From: Flavihumibacter soli
GTDB taxonomy: Bacteria > Bacteroidota > Bacteroidia > Sphingobacteriales > Sphingobacteriaceae
Length of the DNA stretch: 64,000 nt
Reading direction: 5' to 3'
Assembly: GCF_010692725.1 (NCBI RefSeq)
Contig: NZ_JAAFZB010000092.1
Location: 248,001-312,000, forward strand
Both the position numbers and the translations under genes were made by a program. Of the stretch, positions 1 to 8,997 are shown piece by piece; position 1 is the stretch's first letter, and every line of letters starts with the position of its first letter. The notes below the pieces were generated by a model. The model ran no database searches. It saw only the letters and a program-made list of their open reading frames with translations, and was not told where the DNA came from.

Positions 1-314
1 ATGGCAACGTTTATTGCGCAACCAAGCATGCAGTGGACTCACTGAACAAAGCTATGCGAATTGATCTTCTTCCTTTTGGTGTTAAAGTGACCGGAATTCA
101 TCCGGGAGCAGTGGAAACCGAGTTCTCGGAAGTTAGATTTAAAGGAGATATAGACCGGGCTAAAAAAGTTTACGAAGGTTTTGAACCACTGCATGCGCAG
201 GATATAGCGGAAGCGATCTGGTTTGCGGTTAACCGGCCGGCACATGTCAATATCAATGATATGCTGATCATGCCGACCGCGCAGGCGAATACCACGCACC
301 TGGTTAAGAATTAA
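1..314 (+). CDS. SDR family NAD(P)-dependent oxidoreductase, C-terminal part
   Basis: The gene enters from the left edge; reading from base 3, the frame opens with the SDR active-site motif YCATK (YxxxK), so the true start lies outside the window. The peptide continues with DSLNKAMRIDLLPFG and GIHPGAVETEF, the usual helix and the PG motif after the catalytic lysine in classical short-chain dehydrogenases. About 100 residues are visible. The first ATG in frame (base 33) is internal and should not be used as a start. The substrate cannot be told from this fragment. The TAA stop lies inside a small 7-bp tandem repeat. Confidence 0.88.
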   Translation, partial: GNVYCATKHAVDSLNKAMRIDLLPFGVKVTGIHPGAVETEFSEVRFKGDIDRAKKVYEGFEPLHAQDIAEAIWFAVNRPAHVNINDMLIMPTAQANTTHLVKN

Positions 315-333
315 GAATTAAGAATTACAATTA
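304..333. repeat. TTAAGAA heptamer tandem repeat
   Basis: Three perfect TTAAGAA units run in tandem from 304 to 324 and decay into TTACAAT. The repeat overlaps the stop codon of the SDR gene. It is one of three sequence-unrelated arrays in the window that share a 7-bp period. Confidence 0.7.
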
Positions 334-376
334 CGACTCCTACCTGAAAACGACCGGATTCTAAATAAACCAAAAC

Positions 377-829
377 ATGCTACAAGAAACAATAGATCAG
401 GATATTAAAACAGCTATGCTGGCAAAGGATAATGTTCGCCTTCGCGGACTTCGTGCGATCAAGGCTGCGCTATTAAATGCCAGGACCGAAAAAGGTGCCA
501 GCGAAACACTGACGGAAGATGCGGAAGTTAAGGTTCTGCAGCGTCTCGTAAAGCAGCGAAAAGAGTCGTCTGAGATCTACGAAACTCAAAATCGGCCGGA
601 TCTTCGGCAGATAGAAGTTGAAGAACTGGAGGTTATTGAAGCCTATCTGCCGAAGCAGATGGATCGCGACGCTATTGTGGCGCATGTCCGGGATGCGATC
701 GTTCGTACCGGTGCTGGCAGCTCAAAGGATATGGGCAAAGTTATGGGCCTGGTGAACAAGGAGCTAGCCGGGAAGGCTGATGGTAAAACAATTTCCGAAG
801 TAGTTAAAGAATTACTTGCAGCCCTGTAG
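377..829 (+). CDS. GatB/YqeY domain-containing protein
   Basis: A 150-residue protein of the YqeY family, related to the tail domain of the GatB amidotransferase subunit and thought to bind tRNA or associate with aminoacyl-tRNA metabolism; its exact job is unsettled. Visible hallmarks are the N-terminal LRGLRAIKAALLNARTEKG stretch, the central VKQRKESSEIY segment, and the C-terminal GKVMGLVNKELAGKADG region, which fits the family's conserved MGkvM...l.gkaDg signature. The length is normal for the family. It follows the SDR gene after a 60-base gap and is followed by 120 bases without a gene, so it may be its own unit. Confidence 0.9.
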   Translation: MLQETIDQDIKTAMLAKDNVRLRGLRAIKAALLNARTEKGASETLTEDAEVKVLQRLVKQRKESSEIYETQNRPDLRQIEVEELEVIEAYLPKQMDRDAIVAHVRDAIVRTGAGSSKDMGKVMGLVNKELAGKADGKTISEVVKELLAAL

Positions 830-948
830 GTTAGCGATTAATCAAGTAAAAACTCTTATTTTTATTAGCGTTTAATTAAGTTTTTGTCCTGTATTTACAT
901 TCAGACTTATATCTTAGCAACCAATACACATAATGCTCAAATGATTCT

Positions 949-1710
949 ATGGAATTCGCGATAAAAGAAGAAAAAGGTTTTAAGTATGTTGAAGAGGGTG
1001 AGGGCGAAGTTTTATTATTACTTCATGGGTTGATGGGAGCGCTTAGTAACTGGGAAGATGTAGTGAATGAATTTAAGGGGGAATACAGGGTCATTATTCC
1101 CATGTTGCCATTATATGATTTGCCTTTACTTACCACGGGTGTAAAAAGCCTTGCTAAATTTGTTCATAAGTTCGTTCAGTTCAAGGGATTGAAGAACGTT
1201 GTTGTACTTGGAAATTCTTTGGGCGGTCATGTTGGCCTGATCTATACTCTTGCTCATCCAGAAGAGGTTAAAGCTCTCGTTCTGACGGGGAGTTCCGGGT
1301 TATATGAAAATGCGTTTGGCGGCTCTTTTCCGCGCCGCGAGAGCTATGATTTTATCCGTGAGAAGGTCGAGTTTACATTCTATGATCCGGCTACTGCTTC
1401 GAAAGAGCTTGTTGATGATGTTTTCGCCACTGTAAACGATCGATATAAGGTGATCCGGATCCTGGCAATGGCGAAGTCAGCGATACGCCATAATATGTCG
1501 AAAGAGCTTAATAAAATTACCGTTCCCGTGTGCCTGATCTGGGGTGCTGATGACAAGGTAACACCGCCGGCAGTTGCAAAGGAATTTCATGAAATTTTGC
1601 CAAATTCCGAACTAAACTGGCTCGATAAATGCGGCCATGCTCCAATGATGGAAAGGCCTGAAGAATTTAATATGGTTCTAAGGAAATTTCTGGATCGGAT
1701 TAAAAACTGA
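949..1710 (+). CDS. alpha/beta hydrolase
   Basis: A 253-residue alpha/beta-hydrolase-fold enzyme without signal peptide, so cytosolic. The oxyanion motif LLLHGLMG (about residues 23-30), the nucleophile elbow GNSLGG with Ser near residue 90, the acid in WGADDKVTP and the histidine in CGHAPMMERP are all present, so the triad looks intact. The closest well-known relatives are MhpC/BphD-type C-C bond hydrolases and short-chain esterases, but the substrate is unknown. It is separated from the CBS gene by only 5 bases, and that gene from nadK by 9, so these genes probably form one transcript leading toward the envelope genes downstream. Confidence 0.88.
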   Translation: MEFAIKEEKGFKYVEEGEGEVLLLLHGLMGALSNWEDVVNEFKGEYRVIIPMLPLYDLPLLTTGVKSLAKFVHKFVQFKGLKNVVVLGNSLGGHVGLIYTLAHPEEVKALVLTGSSGLYENAFGGSFPRRESYDFIREKVEFTFYDPATASKELVDDVFATVNDRYKVIRILAMAKSAIRHNMSKELNKITVPVCLIWGADDKVTPPAVAKEFHEILPNSELNWLDKCGHAPMMERPEEFNMVLRKFLDRIKN

Positions 1711-1715
1711 CCACT

Positions 1716-2378
1716 ATGTTAGCACGCGAATTGATATCTGATGCTATCCCGCCTCTAAGAACTTCTGATACTGTCGAGAAGGTTTTAGACAGGATGGCTG
1801 AATTCCGTGTAAACCACCTTCCAATTGTAAATGAAAGTCAAATTCTTGGATTGATCTGTGAGGAAGACCTGATTGAAGTTCAGGATTATCAAACAGAGAT
1901 CGGCGGACTAAACTTAAGCCTGCGCAATTATTCTGTATTTGAAGATCAGCATGTTTACGACCTGATTCGAATGATCCATGAACTGCGGCTGACGGTTATT
2001 CCTGTTTTGGATCATCAGAATAATTACCTCGGCCTGGTATCGCTTGGGTCACTTGTTGAATATTTTGCGACCCTGACCGCAACGAAAGAACCCGGGGGCA
2101 TTATCGTTCTGGAAATTAGTAACCGGGATAATTCCCTGGCGCACGTTGCCCAGATAGTGGAATCAGAAAATGCCCAGATCCTCAGTTCCTATGTTAAATC
2201 ATATCCTGATTCGACAAAGCTGGAACTAACCCTTAAACTAAACCGTAATGAGATATCGACCATTGTAGCATCATTCCTTCGCTATGATTACATTATAAAG
2301 GCTACGTTTAACGATCTGAAAGCTGATGAAAGAACTCAGGATCGATATGATCAACTGATGAACTACCTCGATATCTAA
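1716..2378 (+). CDS. CBS domain-containing protein
   Basis: A 220-residue soluble protein with two N-terminal CBS motifs (about residues 1-60 and 65-125; DAIPPLRTSDTVEKVLDRM and VNHLPIVNESQILGLI belong to the first). CBS pairs bind adenine nucleotides and act as energy sensors. The C-terminal part, about residues 130-215, resembles an ACT-like regulatory fold (IIVLEISNRDNSLAHVAQIV). It lies directly before NAD kinase with a 9-base gap. This order is common in Sphingobacteriaceae, but a functional link to NadK is inference. Confidence 0.88.
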   Translation: MLARELISDAIPPLRTSDTVEKVLDRMAEFRVNHLPIVNESQILGLICEEDLIEVQDYQTEIGGLNLSLRNYSVFEDQHVYDLIRMIHELRLTVIPVLDHQNNYLGLVSLGSLVEYFATLTATKEPGGIIVLEISNRDNSLAHVAQIVESENAQILSSYVKSYPDSTKLELTLKLNRNEISTIVASFLRYDYIIKATFNDLKADERTQDRYDQLMNYLDI

Positions 2379-2387
2379 ATATTTTTC

Positions 2388-3272
2388 ATGAAGATCGCAA
2401 TTTACGGCAGGCAGTTCAACAACTCAGTTCTTCCATATGTACAACAGGTTTTCGATAGCCTGTCGAAATTTGATATTGAGCCTTACGTTTTCGAAAAGTA
2501 CAATCAGTTCATTACCGGAAAAATATTTTTCCCTAAAACGATTCATTTATTTAACGATCATACCGAACTTCTATCAAGCAAGGTTGACGTGATGATAAGC
2601 CTTGGTGGGGACGGAACGATGCTGGATACGGTAGCGATCATTCGGGATTCGCTGATTCCGGTTATCGGGATAAATTTCGGGCGTTTAGGTTTCCTTGCCA
2701 GCATCAATAAGGATGATATCCAGTCTGCTATAAATTCTCTTGTGCATGGGCAATATACTCTTGACGCAAGAAATCTTTTAAGCATTGAATCAGAGCATAA
2801 TTTGTTTGGCGATGTCAACTTTGCGCTAAACGATGTCACGATCCATAAGCGCGATACATCGGCCATGATGATCATACATGCCTACCTGAACGGTGACTTT
2901 TTGAATTCGTATTGGGCCGACGGGTTGATCCTGGCAACACCAACCGGATCGACAGCTTATTCTCTTAGCTGCGGAGGGCCAATTATATTTCCCAGGTCTG
3001 GCAATATTGTTGTTACACCGATAGCGTCGCACAATTTAAATGTACGCCCAATCGTATTGTCTGACGTAAATAAATTATCGTTTGAGATTGAGGGACGCAG
3101 CTCAAAATTTTTGCTAACCTGTGATTCGAGAACCGAAGTCATTGATACGTCTGTTCGGATCACGGTAACAAAGGCCGGTTTTGTTGTAAACCTGGTCCGG
3201 CTGAATAACGAAAGTTATTTAAATACATTAAGAAATAAACTATTGTGGGGAATTGATACAAGGAACTATTGA
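2388..3272 (+). CDS. nadK: NAD kinase
   Basis: Phosphorylates NAD+ to NADP+ in the cytosol. The 294-residue length is typical. The family signature GGDGT (ISLGGDGTMLDT, near residue 70), the following NFGRLGFLA segment, and the glycine-rich LATPTGSTAYSLSCGGP catalytic loop are all visible. The N-terminal MKIAIYGRQFN is the expected first beta strand. It is tightly linked to the CBS gene upstream, and the DUF6089 gene starts 34 bases downstream. Confidence 0.96.
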   Translation: MKIAIYGRQFNNSVLPYVQQVFDSLSKFDIEPYVFEKYNQFITGKIFFPKTIHLFNDHTELLSSKVDVMISLGGDGTMLDTVAIIRDSLIPVIGINFGRLGFLASINKDDIQSAINSLVHGQYTLDARNLLSIESEHNLFGDVNFALNDVTIHKRDTSAMMIIHAYLNGDFLNSYWADGLILATPTGSTAYSLSCGGPIIFPRSGNIVVTPIASHNLNVRPIVLSDVNKLSFEIEGRSSKFLLTCDSRTEVIDTSVRITVTKAGFVVNLVRLNNESYLNTLRNKLLWGIDTRNY

Positions 3273-3306
3273 TAAGCTATTCCCGTAAAACTATTAAAAC
3301 AAAAAA

Positions 3307-4113
3307 ATGCGTCTACCTCTGCTCGTCTTCGTTTTTCTAATGCTTTCTTTGAACATATCGGCACAAACCTGGGAAGTTGGAGGATTCGTGGGAGGTTCCG
3401 GTTATATGGGTGATATTAATCCGGTGCAACCTTATAAGGTTAGCGATATGGCTTTTGGCGGCCAGCTAAAGCGTAATTTTGATGGCTACTGGGCGCTCAA
3501 ACTGAATGCTATGCACGGGAAAATTGCGGCTGATGATGCTAATTCTTCCAATCCTTCTCAAAAAGAACGCAATATTAATTTCTTTTCGCCCATTACCGAA
3601 TTGTCGCTTCAGGTTGAGTTCAATCTCTTCAACTATTTTCCCGGCAGCCTGCCTGGCAATGGTACCCGGCGCGGTACCCCATACTTGTTTACGGGAATCG
3701 GGGGCGTGGTTTTTGATCCCAAGACTAAATACCAGGGGGAGGAATACTTGCTTCATGATTATGTTACGGAAGGTGTTGATCTTTCTGACAGATATAAGAG
3801 AAATGCTATCGCTGTGCCATATGGCGTTGGTTATAAGTATAATGTAGCCGGTAATTGGAACCTGATCAGCGAACTTGGTTACAGAACCGCGTTTTCGGAC
3901 AATTTGGATGATGTTAGCGGTCGATATCCGGACTATCTGATATATCCGCCTTCATTTTATGGACTCGATGGATTGCTTTCAGATCCTTCCGGAACTGAGG
4001 TAAGCGGTCGGGCAGGATTCCAAAGGGGGGATTTCAGAAAGAGAGACACCTATATGTTTCTTGGCATCACCCTGACTTATACATTCGTTTCGCAAAAATG
4101 CCCGATGTTCTGA
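3307..4113 (+). CDS. DUF6089 family outer-membrane beta-barrel protein
   Basis: A 268-residue exported protein. It starts with a Sec signal (MRLPLLVFVFLMLSLNISAQ, cleaved after AQ), and the mature part alternates aromatic and polar residues as in small outer-membrane barrels (WEVGGFVGGSGYMGDINP at its start, FLGITLTYTFVSQKC near the end). The family is found in Bacteroidota, often between nadK and the uppS-bamA block as here. The function is not known; its place beside BamA suggests an envelope or biogenesis role (inference). Confidence 0.85.
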   Translation: MRLPLLVFVFLMLSLNISAQTWEVGGFVGGSGYMGDINPVQPYKVSDMAFGGQLKRNFDGYWALKLNAMHGKIAADDANSSNPSQKERNINFFSPITELSLQVEFNLFNYFPGSLPGNGTRRGTPYLFTGIGGVVFDPKTKYQGEEYLLHDYVTEGVDLSDRYKRNAIAVPYGVGYKYNVAGNWNLISELGYRTAFSDNLDDVSGRYPDYLIYPPSFYGLDGLLSDPSGTEVSGRAGFQRGDFRKRDTYMFLGITLTYTFVSQKCPMF

Positions 4114-4183
4114 TGTGGGCTATATGCTTTCTTGCTTTTAAGTCAAAACTCGCCCTTATAACAAATTAATGCAAAGTAAGTTC

Positions 4184-4191
4184 TACCTTTG
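4184..4191 (+). promoter_or_regulatory. Putative promoter -7 element before uppS
   Basis: TACCTTTG fits the Bacteroidota -7 consensus TAnnTTTG and lies 61 bases before the uppS start, in the first sizeable gap (139 bases) of the envelope block. No clear TTG -33 box is visible at the right spacing, so support is moderate. Confidence 0.45.
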
Positions 4192-4251
4192 CAATTTGCA
4201 ATTCACAAATTCTGCGACATAGTTAAATATTTTTAGGTTGTTAATTTCTTA

Positions 4252-4998
4252 ATGAGTTTACTCGAACAAATTGATATGAGCAGATTGCCGCAGCACGTGG
4301 CGATCATAATGGACGGTAATGGCCGGTGGGCAAAGGAAAAGGGCAAATTGCGGGCTTTCGGGCACCAGAGCGGAGTTCTTTCAGTGCGCGACACTGTCGA
4401 GGGAGCCGTTAAGGCAGGAATCTCTTACATAACCTTGTATGCTTTTTCTACGGAAAATTGGAATCGCCCAAAGCTCGAGGTTTATGCTTTGATGGAACTG
4501 CTTGTTTCGACTATAAACAGGGAAACGAAAAATTTAATGGAAAACGGAGTCCGGCTGAATGCGATAGGTGATCTTCATTCACTCCCTTCCAAATGTTATC
4601 GTCAGCTGCAGGAAACAATACAAAAAACAAGCGTTAACACCAGCTGTACATTAACACTTGCCCTCAGTTATAGTTCACGCTGGGAGATAACACAGGCAGC
4701 ACGTTCACTTGCTTTGGATGTTAGGGACGGTAACTTAAATCCGGAGGATATTAATGAGAGAATCTTTGCGAGCCGTTTAAACACCGCGGATATTCCGGAT
4801 CCTGAACTCATGATCCGTACAAGCGGTGAATACAGGATCAGCAATTACCTGTTATGGCAACTTGCTTATTCGGAATTATACTTCACTCCTAAATTATGGC
4901 CGGACTTCCGGAGAGAGGATTTGTACGAAGCAGTTATAGATTACCAGAAGCGCGAACGCCGGTTTGGCAAAACCAGTGAGCAGTTACAAAGCTTTTAG
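4252..4998 (+). CDS. uppS: Isoprenyl transferase (undecaprenyl diphosphate synthase)
   Basis: Cis-prenyltransferase that extends farnesyl-PP with isopentenyl-PP to undecaprenyl-PP, the lipid carrier for peptidoglycan and O-antigen. The 248 residues carry the family motifs: HVAIIMDGNGRWA (catalytic Asp near residue 20), YAFSTENWNRP, and the C-terminal PDPELMIRTSGEYRISNYL and ELYFTPKLWPDF, which form the IPP site. It lies before bamA with a 139-base gap; this pairing recurs in the phylum. Confidence 0.97.
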   Translation: MSLLEQIDMSRLPQHVAIIMDGNGRWAKEKGKLRAFGHQSGVLSVRDTVEGAVKAGISYITLYAFSTENWNRPKLEVYALMELLVSTINRETKNLMENGVRLNAIGDLHSLPSKCYRQLQETIQKTSVNTSCTLTLALSYSSRWEITQAARSLALDVRDGNLNPEDINERIFASRLNTADIPDPELMIRTSGEYRISNYLLWQLAYSELYFTPKLWPDFRREDLYEAVIDYQKRERRFGKTSEQLQSF

Positions 4999-5136
4999 AT
5001 CTTTAATGTCAGTTCAAATAATTTCAAATTTAATTTGCCGGTGTCAGCCTGTAAATGGCTTTGTACATAACTAATTTTTACTTTTAACACTTTTTAACAA
5101 CTCATTGAGTTATTTTAGCACCGATAAATCCATAAA

Positions 5137-7686
5137 ATGAATCGTTTTTTAATCGTTATATTATTTCTTATTTCTGGTACTTCTGCAATGGCCCAGTTCG
5201 GCCGCACCAACCCATCTTCATCTTTAAAGCCAGCAGGAAACGAAGACATTAGTTACCTAAACCCTAAAGAATATGTTATCGGCAATACGATCGTTAGCGG
5301 AACCCAGTTTTTGGAGAAGGACGTGCTTATTACAATCTCAAAACTTACTAAAGGCGATCGTATAATTGTTCCGGGTGATGCTACATCAAATGCCATAAAG
5401 AATTTATGGGCGCAGGGTTTATTTGATGATGTACAGCTGAATATCACAGAGATAAAAGGTGACTCTATATTTTTCGAGATCGCGGTAGTCGAACGGCCAC
5501 GGCTGACACGTATAGAGCTTAAGGGCTTACGTAAAAGTGAGACTGACGACGTGAAGGAAAAGCTGTCAGACAAGACTGGTAAGGTAGTCAATGAAAACCT
5601 TCTGAAAACTACATCAGATATTATCAAGAAGCATTTTCATGAAAAAGGCTATTTGTATACTGATGTATCGTACAATGAGCGGAAGGATTCAGCGGAAGCC
5701 AATAACGTGATCCTGGCAGTCACGGTCGACAGGAATGAGAAGGTAAAGGTTAACGCCATAGAATTTGATGGCAATAAGGATTTCAAGGATGATCAGCTCA
5801 AGAAATTTCTTAAAAAAACTAAATCGAGAGCTTTCTATAAAGTATTTGGTCCCGGAAAATTTTTACAGGAGAAATACGAGGAGGATAAGCTTTTACTGGT
5901 CTCTAAAATGCACGACCGGGGTTACCGTGATGCGGAGATTTTAAGCGATTCGATAATAAAACATGATGATAATTCTATCGACATAAAACTCAAGCTTTAT
6001 GAAGGTCCAAAGTATTATTTCGGAAATATAAATTGGGCAGGGAATGCCAAGTATTCAACTGATCTGCTTAACAAGCTGCTGGCAATTAAAAAAGGAGAAG
6101 TATTCAGCGAAGAAAAGTTGAACAAGAAGCTGAGCGGTCCGACCGCGACAGGCGAGGACATTAGTTCATTATACCTGAATGACGGTTACCTGACCTTCCA
6201 GGCAGACCCGGTACAAACAAAAGTTTACGGTGATTCCATCGATCTTGAGATTCGCCTTTATGAGGGTCCTCAGTATACCATTAATAAGATCATGCTTAAA
6301 GGTAACGAGGTGACGAATGATAAGGTGGTTATGCGGGAGATACGTACCAAGCCTGGGCAAAAGTTCTCGAAGGAGGCAATTGTACGGAGTACAAGGGAGA
6401 TAGCTCAGCTTGGAAATTTTGACGATCAAAAAACGGATCCCAAGCCGATCAACATCAACCCGAATGACGGAACTGTAGATATTGAGTATAATGTTGTAGA
6501 AAAGCCATCTGACCAGATTGAATTATCCGGTGGTTTTGGGGGCGGCCGTATTGTTGGTACCCTGGGTCTGACGTTTAACAATTTTTCTGCCCGCAACCTG
6601 TTTAACCTGAAAGAGTGGAAACCGCTACCTCGTGGGGATGGCCAGAAATTAAGTATCCGTGGTCAGACCAACGGCAAGTTTTACCAATCCTATAGTTTTT
6701 CTTTTTCCGAGCCCTGGTTAGGCGGAAGAAAGCCGGTTTATTTTGGAATTAGTGCATTTACGTCCCTGCAATCAAACGGATTGAAATCCTCAAATCCGGA
6801 TGTACAGAAGATCCGTCTGAACGGTCTTACGTTTTCATTAGGTCAGCGTTTAAAATGGCCGGATGATTATTTCCAGACCAATACTTCCCTGAATTTTCAA
6901 CAATATAAGCTGAACAATTACAGTGGTTTCTTATTTTCAAACGGTACAGCTTACAACTTTAACGTAACGCAGGAATTCAGCCGGAACTCCTTGGGTGGTT
7001 CACCAATCTATCCAACCTCAGGTTCTAACCTGAAGTTAACTTTGCAGGCAACACCGCCTTATTCTATGTTCAACAACACTAATTACCGTACGGCAACAGA
7101 CCAGGATAAATACCGTTACACGGAATATATTAAATCGAAGTTTGAGTCGCAATGGTTTACAAGTGTGGTTGGAAAGCTGGTTCTGAAGGCGCAGGCTCAG
7201 TTCGGGTTCCTTGGAACTTATAATAGTACTGTGGGCCAGTCACCATTTGAGAGGTTCAAATTGGGTGGTGATGGTATGCAGGGCTTCGACTTTCTTCAGG
7301 GATCTGAGGTTATCGGCATGCGTGGTTATATGAATAACTCTGTTATTCCTGTGGGTTCAAATCCTGCAATTGCACAAGCCTCAGGCAGCCCGATCTTCAA
7401 CAAGTATGTTCTGGAGTTAAGATACCCCGTTTCACTCAGTCAACAGGCGACGGTATTCGTTCTAGGCTTTGCTGAAGGTGGTAATACATGGAACAGCTTT
7501 AAGCAATTTGCACCATTTAATGTTCGCCGTTCTGTAGGTGTCGGTGCAAGAGTTTTTCTTCCTATATTCGGATTGTTAGGTATTGATTACGGTTATGGCT
7601 TTGATGCCATTCCCGGCCTGCCTGATGCCAACAAGGGACAATTCCACTTCAGTATTGCCCAGTCTTTAAGCGGCGGTTTTAATTAA
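5137..7686 (+). CDS. bamA: Outer membrane protein assembly factor BamA
   Basis: Core Omp85 component of the machine that inserts beta-barrel proteins into the outer membrane. The 849-residue precursor starts with a signal peptide (cleavage after MAQ). The N-terminal half, roughly residues 45-470, shows repeated POTRA-like units; the recurring IxLKG or VNAIEFDGN strand followed by a helix occurs about five times. The C-terminal 370 residues form the Omp85 barrel, with an IGMRGY-type loop motif near residue 730 (the family VRGY/F motif) and a terminal aromatic-rich strand GQFHFSIAQ. Two Skp-like chaperones follow after 13 and 46 bases, which fits a shared role in outer-membrane protein delivery. 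Confidence 0.96.
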   Translation: MNRFLIVILFLISGTSAMAQFGRTNPSSSLKPAGNEDISYLNPKEYVIGNTIVSGTQFLEKDVLITISKLTKGDRIIVPGDATSNAIKNLWAQGLFDDVQLNITEIKGDSIFFEIAVVERPRLTRIELKGLRKSETDDVKEKLSDKTGKVVNENLLKTTSDIIKKHFHEKGYLYTDVSYNERKDSAEANNVILAVTVDRNEKVKVNAIEFDGNKDFKDDQLKKFLKKTKSRAFYKVFGPGKFLQEKYEEDKLLLVSKMHDRGYRDAEILSDSIIKHDDNSIDIKLKLYEGPKYYFGNINWAGNAKYSTDLLNKLLAIKKGEVFSEEKLNKKLSGPTATGEDISSLYLNDGYLTFQADPVQTKVYGDSIDLEIRLYEGPQYTINKIMLKGNEVTNDKVVMREIRTKPGQKFSKEAIVRSTREIAQLGNFDDQKTDPKPININPNDGTVDIEYNVVEKPSDQIELSGGFGGGRIVGTLGLTFNNFSARNLFNLKEWKPLPRGDGQKLSIRGQTNGKFYQSYSFSFSEPWLGGRKPVYFGISAFTSLQSNGLKSSNPDVQKIRLNGLTFSLGQRLKWPDDYFQTNTSLNFQQYKLNNYSGFLFSNGTAYNFNVTQEFSRNSLGGSPIYPTSGSNLKLTLQATPPYSMFNNTNYRTATDQDKYRYTEYIKSKFESQWFTSVVGKLVLKAQAQFGFLGTYNSTVGQSPFERFKLGGDGMQGFDFLQGSEVIGMRGYMNNSVIPVGSNPAIAQASGSPIFNKYVLELRYPVSLSQQATVFVLGFAEGGNTWNSFKQFAPFNVRRSVGVGARVFLPIFGLLGIDYGYGFDAIPGLPDANKGQFHFSIAQSLSGGFN

Positions 7687-7699
7687 TTTTTAATTTAGG

Positions 7700-8233
7700 T
7701 TGATGAAGAAATTAATAACAACGTTATTGTTTGCAGTAGTACTGAGCTTCGGAGCTTTTGCGCAGCGTTTTGCATATGTTGACAGTGATTACATTCTCAA
7801 GCACATACCTGAATATAATGCTGCTCAGAAACAGCTTGATGCACTTTCAGGCCAATGGCAAAAAGAAGTGGATGACCGTTTTGCTGAGATTGAGAAGCTA
7901 TATAAGACATACCAGGCTGATCAGGTTCTTCTGACTGAAGAGATGCGTAAGAGACGTGAAGGGGAGATCATAGAAAAAGAAAAAGAAGCCAAAGAGTTTC
8001 AACGAGTAAAGTTTGGTTTTGAGGGAGATTTATTTCAGCAAAGGACCAGACTGGTTAAACCTATTCAGGATAAAGTGTCTAAAGCTGTGCAGGCTGTCGC
8101 TGACGCTCAGCAGCTTGATATGATATTTGATAAAAACAGTGAAATTATGCTATTATACGCTAACCCGCGTTTAGATAAAAGTAACGATGTCGTCACCAGA
8201 CTGGGATATAAGCCCGGGGTATTTGTTAAATAA
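7700..8233 (+). CDS. OmpH/Skp-like periplasmic chaperone (first copy)
   Basis: A 177-residue precursor with a signal peptide ending near AFAQ. The mature protein opens with RFAYVDSDYIL, the conserved OmpH beta strand (FAYVDs.yIl), followed by a long charged helical hairpin (about residues 45-120) that forms the tentacle of the Skp trimer, and ends with DMIFDKNSEIMLLYANP, the returning strands. Skp holds unfolded outer-membrane proteins in the periplasm and passes them to BamA, encoded immediately upstream. Confidence 0.92.
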   Translation: MMKKLITTLLFAVVLSFGAFAQRFAYVDSDYILKHIPEYNAAQKQLDALSGQWQKEVDDRFAEIEKLYKTYQADQVLLTEEMRKRREGEIIEKEKEAKEFQRVKFGFEGDLFQQRTRLVKPIQDKVSKAVQAVADAQQLDMIFDKNSEIMLLYANPRLDKSNDVVTRLGYKPGVFVK

Positions 8234-8279
8234 CAAATTTTTAATATAATCGTACACAGAAAAAAACAAACAAGATAAA

Positions 8280-8837
8280 ATGAAAAGTTTAATGAAAGTA
8301 GCCGTTGTTGCGGTCGGATTGTTATTTGCAGGGAATGCGGTTAATGCCCAGCAAAAACTGGGTCATATTAATTCAGCGGATCTTTTGCAGGCAATGCCAG
8401 AAATGAAAACAGCTGATGCTTCTTTCCAGACATTTGCAAAAGCTAAGCAGTCAACCCTTGAGAAAATGGATGCTGAGCGTCAAAAAAAGATAGGCTTGTA
8501 TACTGAAAAGAGTAAAACTATCAGTGAAGCTAACAAAGAAGTAGTTGGCAAGGAAATACAGGCTCTGGTTATTGAGATCCAGGATATGGAAAAACGTCTT
8601 GGTGAAGCCCAGCAAAAATCAGAAGAAGAGTTACAGGCTAAACGTACGGAGCTTTATCAGCCGGTTTTTAAAAAGGCGGAAGACGCAGTTAAAACGGTAG
8701 CTAAGGAAAAGGGATATGCCTACGTATTTGATATTTCTCAGCCTGGTGTTGTATACTTTGATGGTGGCGATGACATGCTTGCAGCTGTAAAAGCTAAATT
8801 GGGCATCACTGCTGCTGCTCCGGCTCCTAAAAAGTAA
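8280..8837 (+). CDS. OmpH/Skp-like periplasmic chaperone (second copy)
   Basis: A 185-residue paralogue of the upstream gene. It has a signal peptide (cleavage after NAVNAQ), the OmpH opening QKLGHINSADLLQAMPEM, a helical hairpin with heptad-like charged residues (about 50-125), and a returning YAYVFDISQPGVVYFDGGDD strand region. A short Ala/Pro/Lys tail (AAAPAPKK) ends it. Tandem ompH genes behind bamA are usual in Bacteroidota. A strong hairpin terminator follows at once, so this gene closes the bamA operon. Confidence 0.92.
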   Translation: MKSLMKVAVVAVGLLFAGNAVNAQQKLGHINSADLLQAMPEMKTADASFQTFAKAKQSTLEKMDAERQKKIGLYTEKSKTISEANKEVVGKEIQALVIEIQDMEKRLGEAQQKSEEELQAKRTELYQPVFKKAEDAVKTVAKEKGYAYVFDISQPGVVYFDGGDDMLAAVKAKLGITAAAPAPKK

Positions 8838-8858
8838 TTTAATTTAATTGTTAGTGAA

Positions 8859-8889
8859 TGCGAACCTGAATGGGTTCGCATTTTTTTTT
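8859..8889 (+). terminator. Rho-independent terminator of the bamA-skp operon
   Basis: TGCGAACC (8859-8866) pairs exactly with GGTTCGCA (8873-8880) across a 6-base loop and is followed by nine T residues. It starts 22 bases after the second skp stop. Confidence 0.93.
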
Positions 8890-8997
8890 GCGATTAATTC
8901 CCGTTACATTTTTCATTGTTTTGCTTTCATCTTCTGCACATAATCCGGGAATCATAATTTTTAACTTAGAACTGGTAAAAAACATTAATTTAATTAC